Source of the DNA: Phoronis australis
Taxonomy: Eukaryota; Phoronida; Phoronidae
Reading direction: 5' to 3'
NCBI GenBank assembly: GCA_002633005.1
Contig: NMRA01000502.1
Location: 1 to 64,000, forward strand
DNA length: 64,000 nt
Positions 12,231 to 24,200 of the stretch are shown here, piece by piece. The number at the start of each line of letters is the position of its first letter. Position 1 is the first letter of the stretch. The notes under the pieces were generated by a model. It was not told the DNA's origin and searched no databases. It was given only the letters and a program-made list of their open reading frames with translations. The translations under genes were made by a program, and so were the position numbers.

Positions 12231-15200
12231 CTGTTGAGGTGTTTCAAAGTTTAACACATTTTGTCTTACGATTTAAAGTGTACGTGTAAACCCCACCATG
12301 GACATCAATCATAGAGGTAGCACCGAGAAATGTCCATTTTCTCAATTACTTGATACAAATGAGGCTAATTACTTTAGCACTTCATAAGTAGTAACTGACC
12401 TTCCCCAATGACATCTTTACTAACTTCCGTCTTATGCTTTAGGTTATGTATGACCCTAAACAATCAAAGTTCAACTTTGGCTACCATCGGAACATCATAT
12501 CCAAATGTCTATTCGGATTTATATGAAACCTTCAGATAAATATCTCCATGCATTGGTCTCCAAAACGGTGTAAATAAGGACGTGTTTTAAAATGTTCCAT
12601 TTTTGAATTACGGACTATCAAAAACACAACTTTTATGATTTCATGAGAAAATTATAAAGTTGCATAATTAAAACGGAAACAAAAAGACAGTTTTAGATAA
12701 CTGTAACAGCATTTTTTGAGATCTCATCGTGAACATTTAATAAATAATGAAATTTGATCATGTTATTGATACGATTGTTTTTCTATCAATGTAACGTTTT
12801 TTTTTTGGTAAATTCAACTAAAAAGACATGGTCATGTGACCTCATTAATGGCAGATTGGCAAAAAGAAAAAGAACAAACTCCACAAGCATTCTACTTTCA
12901 AAAAGCATATACTTTTACTCAGTTGAAAACGACAGTTTCGTAGATAGTTACTAAATAGGCTGACCAGGCAGTAAGCTAAAAGCAAAATTTGAATAATGTG
13001 TGATCAGTGATCCGTTTGTCCACCAGTAAAGTTATTCAGCATCCAACTTGCGTTTTTGCCAAGATCTATGCTTGCCAATTTGCTGCTTGCTGACAATTTC
13101 AAAAAATAATCTTGCCACGTTCTTACCCAGTAGTTGACAAACGAATGACTCCATTTCGTTTAAGCACGACTCGTCGCCCCAAAGTCCCGAACTGTTCATG
13201 AACAGACACACTTCAGCAGAACCACTCGATGCCTCGTCGGTCTCCAGATCTGAAAAGAGTTAGTCTCGAACACGGGCGCTTATTTCCACTCACCTTTTCA
13301 AAATTCTCGTTCAGTCTCGTCACTACGTGTCTCGGTTTTCGAGATCATAGCGCCCTGATCTTCTGTAAGACCGGCGCTAACTGCGACACATAGTGACGAG
13401 ATTGAAAGAGAAGTGCGGGAAGAGTACCCAACATGGAATGAACGAGGGTTGCAGACCCTTCGTCTCTTAAGAAGAGTAAATGAAAAGGTGAGTTGCAATG
13501 TAATAAGCGCACTTGGTCTTAAATAAACGTGAAAACCGAAATCAAAGGAGCAAGCGATGTTTGTGTACATGTAGTCACCATGCAACACAGAACTGCAGAC
13601 CAAGAATGCCAATTGCCATCTCGCGCCGTTGAGGTTGCTGCACGCATGCGTGACAGTTGTTTGCCTTGTTTGCTAAGCTGTTGTTTCTTGCTATGGAATA
13701 CTTGGCTTAGGATGGAATGATTGTTTAGCACAAAAAGAATGTTTAGAACTGCCGTCATCAAAAAACTTGTACGGACTAAGTTTCAGTATATTTTTGGAAT
13801 ATTTTTGGCCACAAACATTGTCTGATTGCAGTTCAGCGATTTGCGAAGCTGACCGTAGGTAGTAACGCTGCCTAGCTGGTAGGCGTAACGTAAATCCATC
13901 TAGACGTATGTCAAATTTTTCGAAAGTGTACAATTTTTTAAAAATATATCCACGTGATTAAGTACCATCGGAGCTCTAATACGATAACAACGTGAAATAT
14001 CTAGGACAAATAGAAGCGAAATCAACACAATTCTAAAGGAAAAAACGTCACATTCTTTACTTCCACTGCAACGTTTCGTAACTCCTCCGTTTTTATACCA
14101 AATTGCATAAGGGTCTTATCATTACAAAGCCTTTCAGCAGCTTTTGATGGTACAGAAGCAAAAGATAAAAATTACTTCATAAATAATTATCATTTCACAT
14201 ACCTTGCAAATTAAAAAATTGAGCAATTCTAGAAATCAAGAGTGTTACCAAAATGCGAAAAATAACAGTTTAATTATGAAATCATTCATGTACTAAATGG
14301 CTGATCAATAAACTAATTAGTGAATTAATAAAAATAATTTCAATTAATCTAGGGGGTAACAAATATAGTAATGATAACAGTAACGAACTAGAGAGATTAT
14401 GAAAGTAACTCAGTAAACCAGCAAGGAAAAAGGATCAATGATTCAAAAGATTGCTACCGGATAAAGACCAAGATCTTATGAACTTGTAGTTTGGTAGGTT
14501 ATCGTAAGTGCCTCTGAAGCTGAAACTGAAAGAATGTCAATGGTCACGTTATTCCCGGTATCCTCCTAGGGATACAACTTCACTAACAGCCCCATTTATG
14601 AAATACTACTCAAACCTTCACTAATTTGTAATTTGTGTTTATTAGCCACTGGCACGATTTGCAGCTGTTACTTTCATACCCGATTTCTTTTCAAAAGTTT
14701 GTATGATATAACTGCAAATTTACAGACGTGAAAACTTAGTTTCCAAACACTTTGTACAGGTTTTATATTCCAGATGGCAACATTTTTCAAAAAGTGTAAT
14801 TAAAATGTTGAACAGACTTGTATGACGAGGGTGGTTTTCGGGTGATAATTGCGCCCACGACAAAATATCCCAGGTTATAGATGAATCCGACAGGATCAGA
14901 GTCTGCGTCCCTTACAACTTAAAAAAAGTAAACATGGGACAGGAAAAACGAAAATAAAAAACAGAAAATCGGACTCAGGTTGCACTCATCATTAAACAAC
15001 ATTTCTCAAGCGGGAGAAAACCATCTTTCTATGGAACATGGATGTGTATTTTTAAGAATATGTGTAATGCACTCAGCATACGCATGGAATGCACACGTCA
15101 GACGAGTAAAAAACTTGTTGAAACGAGTGCATGGCTTCGTTCCTTCACTGCCAGCTGGAATCGGGCACATGTCAATAGATATGGAGTGCCATAGAGTTAT

Positions 15201-18200
15201 TAAAGAAGTAATTTTTGCGCATGCGTTGAAATATGCTTAATCACGGCCTAGTTTTGCTTAATCTACGCGTAATTTTAATCACTTCATATAGTCAAACCAC
15301 GACCGTGCTCTCGAATTAATTTGATTAAGAGCAGAACGATGATCGTTTAAGAACTAAAAGTACGCGCATATTAAGTAAAAGTACGCGTAGATTAATCAAA
15401 AATGCACGTAGAGTAAACAAAAGTGCACGGAAATTAAGCACATTTCAACGCACAAAATAATATGTTTAGGAACGCTGTGGCGCTTCGTATATAGGAGTGC
15501 TGCAATCGTCAGTTTACACGTACATGTATATTGCACGCGTGAATCCGGAAGTCGGGCTGCTCAGTTTTGGTAAATGAGAACACATCCATGTATATTGCAA
15601 GTGTCCCGGACACATTGCACTTTTATGTTGATATGTGTACGATAAGGCCACTGATCCACATTAGAAATAATAACATAATAACAATCACGAGCACACATTT
15701 TACTGTGTATTTCACTCGTGCGTGCATTCACCTGGCGGCGAAAGAGCGAAGATACGGACTCGTTAGAGCGAGTGTAATCCATTCGCATGGCGAGAGCATT
15801 ACACACGTTCTCAAAAAACACATTTGGGTTCGATATCTTTCTGACCACCGCCAATAACACCCCACAACAAACGTCAAATGAAAAAATGGCTAAGGTAGAC
15901 TCGATTCAGTCTTACTAGTACTGTCTCAAAAATCAACACAATGGAACAACACTTACTTGTGTACGTGACTGGGTCGTTGGTGGCAGTTAGGAAAGTACTG
16001 TCTGAACCACTGTTATGTACGCCTATCCACAGTGGAAAAGTTAATGCCAAGTCTTTACCCTGAAACATTAATCGGGGTTGTCCGACAAAGATAAAAAATG
16101 AAGCCAGGAACATTACGTCACAACATACAAACAAACAAAAGACGTTGGAAAATCAATACTGTTTTAGGGATTCGGCGTAATTTGCCCCAAAACTGTCGTT
16201 TTTACGACACTGACTAATTTGTAAAACATTTGAAAATTAGTTTTGACTTGAATAGCAAACAATTTAATATGAAAAAAATAGTGATAATGCGCTCAGTTTC
16301 CCCGACATCATATATTATCACAATGAAGTCCTACCGACGTATAAACGCAAGTGCTGACTTGTGTGACTTCGCAGTAAAACGACAAACTTGAACTTATTCA
16401 GAAGAAGAAAGCTTGTGAACATTAACTTATTATATAATTCCAACAACACAAACTCGTCTTGTAATGAATCCGGCGAGAGCAATCTTGATTCTGAAGGTGG
16501 GGCATGTGTATGTTCACGGCGACTCTCTAGTATTCCTTGATCAGTGTATTCCGGTTCGAATTGCGCCTGTGAAACCTAACGATCCGACCTGTGAATTCTT
16601 CGTCGCCTGAGCTCTTGACTAAGTCGGGATGAGCGAGGGGCGAGTTGCCATGTAGACGTTTATTATTCTGCTTTCAGTGCTGTAGTGGTAAAATTAGGGG
16701 TAAGTAGGCGCCCAAAGCCCACCGTATCACCTTTAGCACTGAACGTAACTTACGATGCGTAGGCGCTACGTTCAAATGCCAAAAGGTGGTTGGCTGCGCC
16801 TACGTGCGCCTACACCCAGTTACAGCACTGTCTGAGTTCTGTCTTTGAAAATGAATAATTCTCATCCTAACTACTGCTTATATGAAACTGAAACAGTCTG
16901 TCTCATTAGATACAATTTGTAATGTATTGGAGTGCTCGTAAGTGCAAATGTTTTGAGAAGCCAGCAATGAATAAACCACTGCGTTACCGGCTTTTGATGA
17001 CGGCAACATAGGTAATTGACCGGGCACCGAGCTAGGCCGTGTGAGCGCATGCTAATTTAGTGTTTGCTGATAGAAAGCTGTTGTGAAACAATTACTCGAT
17101 TTTATATGCTATGGTCACAGGTTAGGGGAATCTTTATTTAGAAATACAAATACATTATTCAAATCGTTGTTACTGTACAACCTTTGCCCTGACGGTCTGA
17201 GGAAGGGGAACCCGACATCGCGGACCCGACAAGTAAGTAGATTTTCAGTTTCGTGGCTAATTCACATAAATAATTACGTGCATATTCTTTCTTTGGCTCA
17301 CTATTATATTTTTTCGTGATTGGAGGTTTAGTTTTCAAACTCAAGCTGGTTTATGTTCGTGCCAGTCCCGGCGGCCGCGACGGGCCTGATCGGGTTCCAA
17401 GCCACTGGCCGGGATGACGAGTCAGTCCTGGCGCGACGGGCCTGATCGGGCTCCGAGCCACTGGCCGGGATAACAAGCGTTTTGTGTGTTTATAACTCAA
17501 AAAATCACAAGTATAACGACACAGATATAGATTCTCCTGTCTGTATTTCACGGAAGAATACTTCGAATTCATCTCCGAACAGACTACAAACTCATCAGTG
17601 CTACGGAGCTTGGTAAATTGGCCTGCCGAACTTTGTAGGCTACGGTGTGTCCAAATACCAGTAATTCCGTAACAGCGAAATAAAACAACACGTTTTTATA
17701 AGAACTCGGTGTATTTTTAAGGGTTTTACATCGAAGTTTGACGATTTATTGGTGTTAAACGATGAATTCAAGCGATAAGCTGACACCAGTAACCCGTGTT
17801 GTGAACTGCTGAACAGACTGCGTGTGAAACCAATTACGTTATTGGATAATTTCAACACCTCCGTCTGCCGTCAGGTGTCAGGTAACGCAACTGAACGTGC
17901 CGTTGTCGAGTAGAACTAATCGATATAAATTGATACAAAATAGGTTGCTTTTTTGGGTGGCATTCTCCTTTAAGTGTGTTTGTAGGGATACAAAACTGCT
18001 CATATGTTATAAAAGTACTCTGTAATGTGCGTCAGTGGCCTTATTACTCAATCGTTGCAACTGATGGATAAGTAAAAATACAGGTCGAACAATTTGATGA
18101 GTTTCTTACGCATGCTCTCGCCCTGTGGACTCACAAGACTTAATGGTACAATATTAACAACCAAATAAAAAAAACAACCTAATTTGGATCGCATTGCATC

Positions 18201-21200
18201 TATTGTTGAATTTAAAACACTGACAATGTTTGCAGAATATATATTTTCGATACAGATGAACCGTATCTTATAGTTTGGACATGCTCTATACTCATGTTTA
18301 CCTGTTGCTTTATCCATTCATTTTCTACAGCATTTTTGGGGGTTGCCAAGTTGCCTCCCGCTTCCTGGCAAGTTATTCGAGCAGCTTGCCAGGTTGTCAA
18401 TTCGGGTAAGAAAAGAAATCTGTTCCCATCGTGCATTAGGAAGTCAACTACAAAATGAACGTTTATAAAAGCATGAAATCAATGAAGGTACTCAAAATCT
18501 TGAAAACGCGTTTACTTACGCCAACATAAAGAAATCAGTAAAGATGGAAATGTGATTAGATCCCCTAAAAATAAAGCTGACACAGTTAAACGAAATTAAT
18601 TAGGCTTATGAAACTATGTCATAAATCGCTTTATTCGGGTAAATGAACTAAATAGTTTCCCTGTTTGGTGCCTCCATAGCCCTCTCGCACTTCTGACTGG
18701 CTAGGTCAACGCTACTCCTCTGTCAGACGTTCGAGTGACCTACAGTGTACAATCACGCCGAAATCCAAGTCTCCTCAGCCACCAGACAGGGACACTAGGT
18801 AAAGAAAGACAGTAACAAATAGGGGTGCCAAAGACCTTGCCGAGACCTCCAACAGCGAGACCTCTGCATCCCAAAATGCTGTCAATCCGCCGCCTCCAAT
18901 GGGTTAATGGTCCCAGTTAAGAGGTGCATCTCAGCCTCTATTCTCAGTGTCTACCCCATAATGGATACTCGTGTGCCCACTTCCCTCCACGCAAAAATTC
19001 ATGACGGCCAATATATTCACATAAATACCTTCTTGTTTACACCCATCTCCCCTCCACAACAGGTTACGGTAATCAATAACCAGATATAGCTTCTGCTTTC
19101 TACTGTGTCCCTCACGACCTTCTACTTCACAAACTTCGATCCTATGGCATCACTGGGAATCTTTTAAACCTGATCACCTCATATCTCTCCGATCGTACAT
19201 ACAGTGTTCGTGTCGACGGCGTACTTTCATCTTTATCCCCTCCTGGATTTGTAAACGCAGGTGTACCGCATGGTAGAGTATTGGGCCCTCTTCTCTTCTT
19301 GGTTTATATCAATGACCTTCCTGATAACCTGTCATGTAGCACATACCTTTATGCAGATGACACGGCGCTTTTTTACCCCTTCGCGGGGAGCAGCCCTGAA
19401 AGTTCTTTGCAGCTTCAACACGACTTGAATAAAGTCAGTAATTGGCCACAAGAATGGAGAATAAATTTTAAGCCAGAAAAAAGTGTTGACCTCACCTTCT
19501 CCAAATCTATTAATGTTCTCTTCCTTGTTGACCCGTCTTATGAACTTAAACTTAATGAAGAAATCATTCCTAGAAAACAGTCGCACAGACATCTTGGTAT
19601 ACTGTTAGATGAAAAACTCTCATTCACACCACGCGTTCGGGAGCTCGTACAAAAACTCAGGAACTAATTAACCCACTTAAGCTTGTCTCTCGTCATCTGA
19701 ATTCTACACATTTAGAAGTTCTGTTCAAATCCTGTATACTTCCACACATCGATTATTGTGATAACATATATCAGTCTGCCAATACTGGTGCACTCCAGCA
19801 TTTGGAGAAATTACAGTATCAAACTGCCCTACTCATAACCGGACCTTACAGAGGATCCAATAGTGTTAAGGTTTTGAATAATCTCAAGTGGCCCAAACTG
19901 TCTACTCGACGCAATCTTCAACATGACCACATTTACTTTCAAAGTAATAAACAATGTCAACAACGCCTTTGTCAAAAATATTTGATCTACTGTATATACA
20001 AGACAAGGCCATCGTACTGGTTTGAGGTCCTCCACCCCATATGCAATTCCTCGTCGTTCAGTCAGACATTCAGGAGGTCAACAGTTATGATGTGCATCAA
20101 CAACTGGAATTCTCTTCCAGTCTCTGTTAAGGAAAGCAACTCTTTTCCGAGTATGAAAAATAATTTTAGAACTGTTTTTCATAATTTTGATAACTCAACA
20201 CCATTGACTCAATTCTCCCTTCCCCGCTATAACGAAATAGCATTATACAGATCAATATGCGGTCTTTTCCTCAACTCCGACAAGTTTAGGCATAACTTTA
20301 GTAATGTTTCTCCAAACTGTAAATGTGGTGACCATCAGTCTTATCCTCATGTTAAAGGCAAAGGCAACCTTTTTTCATGTCATTTTTAGCAAAAATAAGG
20401 TTCGTTGATTATCCCAGACATATTTTTCACTTATTTACTGCTTTTCGTAATTTAATTAATTACTCGTCGTCTACTCCGGAAGTGACGTTTTGGGAGGCAA
20501 GAATTTCGCGCCAATTTCTTTTCATATAGTCTGACTGTGAGAGCAGTCGTGTCAGTCATTGTTCTACCTCGGTTGTGATAAGTTCGGTCGTCGTTTGCTT
20601 TTGCTTACGAGTCAGTCAACATGCCACGCTGTTGCTGCGTACTGGGGTGTACTCATTATCGTCTCACGTACAGAGGAAGAACTGTCCCACTTGCCCGAGT
20701 GTCCCGCGACACACTCCCACTGGAGGGTGATCTGAGCACCCAAACTGCTTACATCCCGCCGTGTGACTCCCTCGCCACACACCTGGCACCTTCTAAATAG
20801 CTCCAATACAAGTCCACAATAAACTTATCAAACTTAGGCTCATCGATCTGTTCACTGGATGACGAACTGTCCTCTTCACTGGGTGTCGAACTGGGCCTGT
20901 ATTCACTCCCACTACTCAACATCGCTGCAGGGCTGCTTACAGGCTCTGGGCTAGAGACAACAGCACAGGGCGAATCACTGCTAGTTCCCGGAATTGCACG
21001 CAATGGGGTACGTTCGGAGGCACGGGTGACAGTAGATGAAGTGCCTCCAGTCACTGTATATAGTGGCCACAGCTCGCGAGGCTTCTCGATTCAAAAACGC
21101 ACTTCTCGGGGTTGGCGACGGGGCACTGCCGGGAATCAACAGCGACGGTATGGTATCCTTCTTCAGGCGTTGTTTGCCAGGGACCTTCATCAATTCAGCG

Positions 21201-24200
21201 TACATATTTGTCAGAATTTGACGGCAGAAAATGCTTGCCACACACTCGGTAACCCCCCATTGCTTTGTACGTTGCGTGGACGGGTAGCGCTGCGTTCTTC
21301 ACATGAACAAGCTAGCCAAGTACGGCGAAGTGTGTCAACCTTCGGAAAGCGACGCAAGGTACCTAAAGCGCGTGTGAGACGATAATGAGTACATCCCGGC
21401 ACGCAGCAACAGCGTGGCATGTTGACTGACTTGTAAACAAAAGCAAACGACGACCGAACTTATCACAAACGAGGTAGAACAAGGACTGACGCGACACCTC
21501 TCACAGTCAGACTATAATGAAAAGAAATTGGCGGGAAACTCTTGCCTCCCAAAACGTCACTTCCGGGAGTAGAGGACGAGAAATTAATCAAATTACGAAA
21601 AGCTGTAATAAAGTGAAAAATGTGTCTGGGATAATCAACGAACCTTATTTTTGCTAAAAGTGACATGAAAAAAGGTTGCCTTCGCCTTTAACTTTTCTTC
21701 AAATATCCCCTCACCGAATACCTGAGAGACTCACTCTTTCGTGAACTCAATGAAAACTAATCAATTGTTGAAGCTCTCAATTCTTGTAATAATATCCCTA
21801 CTAAAATTACATTATTATTGAATGGTAGTCCTAACCTTGACCTTGTTCTCTATGAATTCCTCCAAAGCAACGTTAGCAAAATTTTATGTACCGTTTATAA
21901 ACATTGTTGCTTCTGATTTCCATTCACGAATCTGTACATGTTTTTGTCTTTATGTATTCGTAATAGCATACCTAAATATTGGAATGCTTATATTAGATAC
22001 TACTTAAATTTATATACCTCTATGTACATGCATATTAGTTTCATTCATCAATCGTCTACAACCCAGATATAATGCTTCGCGATTTCTGGGTTTGTCATTA
22101 TTTCTTTGTATGTTCTGTGTATTCTTCAATAAATATATATCACTTTAAACAAAAAAATAACCAGAAGGTTGTGCAAAATCAACCTAAATCTAAAGTAACG
22201 TCTATTGCAAATAGACCGATGCATTCCTTATCCTTTCACCCTTATTTATGGAGACGCACTGATACGCCGTACCATGTAACAATTTTGTAAAATGTAACAA
22301 CTGTTACAATTTACGTTGTTGGGCCTCTCCTAAAATGTAACAAGTTGTTACATTTTATATAATTATTACAATTTACGTCGAATGCACATGCAAGAAAGGT
22401 ACTATTCTTACATTTTACGAAAGCAACGCCATATTTCATGAGTTTGAATGGCATTTGTCACACGGAGGATAACCGTTCACACACTTAACGCTTTCTTTCT
22501 CAGATTGTGTAAATCTAATTCTATCAAATGTGCCAGGCCGAATTTATAGATGTACCCCTATGTGCTCCCCATGGTTTTTAGCATGAGTAGTTTTATGGTG
22601 TAGTCCAAAATGTACAGCGTGCAGCTTCAACTCCACAAGAAAGGAGTTTCCAAGATCAGGTAACAAATTTTTTTTATTGTTTTAGCGTTCTTGCAATCTT
22701 TTTGACGCTCAAAAGTCATTAACCAATTGTGTATCCACCATTACAGTAAACACACTTCCCTTCGTATACACAACAATGACATCGTATTTGGCTAATATAT
22801 ATAACGTTTTTCGGGAACAAAGGACAATAACAGCATTTTATACCACAATATTAGCGTCAAATGGCAGATAAAACCGTGTAATAACCCATAAAGTTATCTC
22901 ACTAGTGAGATAACGATTTGGCGGGAAACCGAGGACGGAGTCGAACCCGGGACCTTGGTAGTGCTGATCGCCGACTCTAACCACTACACCACGCAGCGAC
23001 TGACGTCATCAAGAGTGAAAATAGAATACTTAAATGAGCACGCGCAATAATCGCACGTTCAACAAACCGCATTGTACTGTACTTATACGCTACGAAAAAT
23101 AAGACACATAATTTCCATAAAAATGATATCTTAATTCAGTGAAATTTTTCTCTCATGTCCTCTTACTTGTAAATCATCGATCTCCAGTTTGAATGCGGGT
23201 ATCGTGTCGTCAGGATCTTTGACTTGAGAATTATATTCAGTTACCAGTGGTAACCTACTTTAGCAGACGATAATTTCCCGGTCGAAGCTTAGCGTGTAAA
23301 AACCGTGTTTTAAGCTATAATAGTTGCTTAACCTTAATTTAGAGATTCACTTCATTTCTATTTTGTTTTAATTTCCAATTGGTTTTGAGTATAAGCATTA
23401 TTTGACAAAAATAGCTCGGCTTTTCTTAAAAGGTCACGACCTCCGACCCCGGGCCTCTGACATAGAAAGTAGTTACAAAGCCGAGGCGAGTCGAGAAAGG
23501 TAGATCGATTCATTGCAATGTTTCTCGTTTAGTATGTGGTATAAATAGATTATTACATGTTCTCAGTCGTTATCCCCCTTATCTAGAGCCCTCGTGGATT
23601 TTGTAGAATTATCACCCTCGGGGCTGACGCCCCTCGGGCGATAATTCTCCAAAATCCACTCGGGCTCTAGATAACGGGGGATAACGACTTCGCCATGTAA
23701 TAATCTATATTTAACGACGAATTCAATTTCGGAAGTCAATTTGATAGAAAAAAAAATCAGTTTTAGTGCACGATAGTTTGGTTTATTTAGGCTATTGTTT
23801 TATTATCCTGGAGTCATCGCTAATGCAGAAATTGCCCTGCTCCACAAAAAAGGAGAAAAACCAAAGTTGCTGATGCCGACGGGTTCTGTCTACCACCTTA
23901 TTGGAAGAAAATAAAAACACGGATCTATTTGCCTGCAAGTTGATGAATTTTGCAAAAACAACAACAAAATATCGCCTTTGAGAAGGGCGAGTCAATAGTT
24001 TAAAAAGTGGCCGCATAGTAACTTCTTTTATAAAGCTTAAAAGCTGAAAGAAATATCATTGTTCCTATGATGTCAAACCTGTATGAAATAGTGGGGGTAA
24101 CAACAGGTCAAACAGTCACGTGTACAGGTAAAAATGGGATTCCTAGCTGGGGAAATGGAAAATATTTTACACCCTGAAAGGACATAATCAGTTTGCTCAA

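Noticed and set aside
22928-23000. Functional tRNA gene
   Set aside because: A and B boxes are good, but T, anticodon and acceptor stems do not pair.
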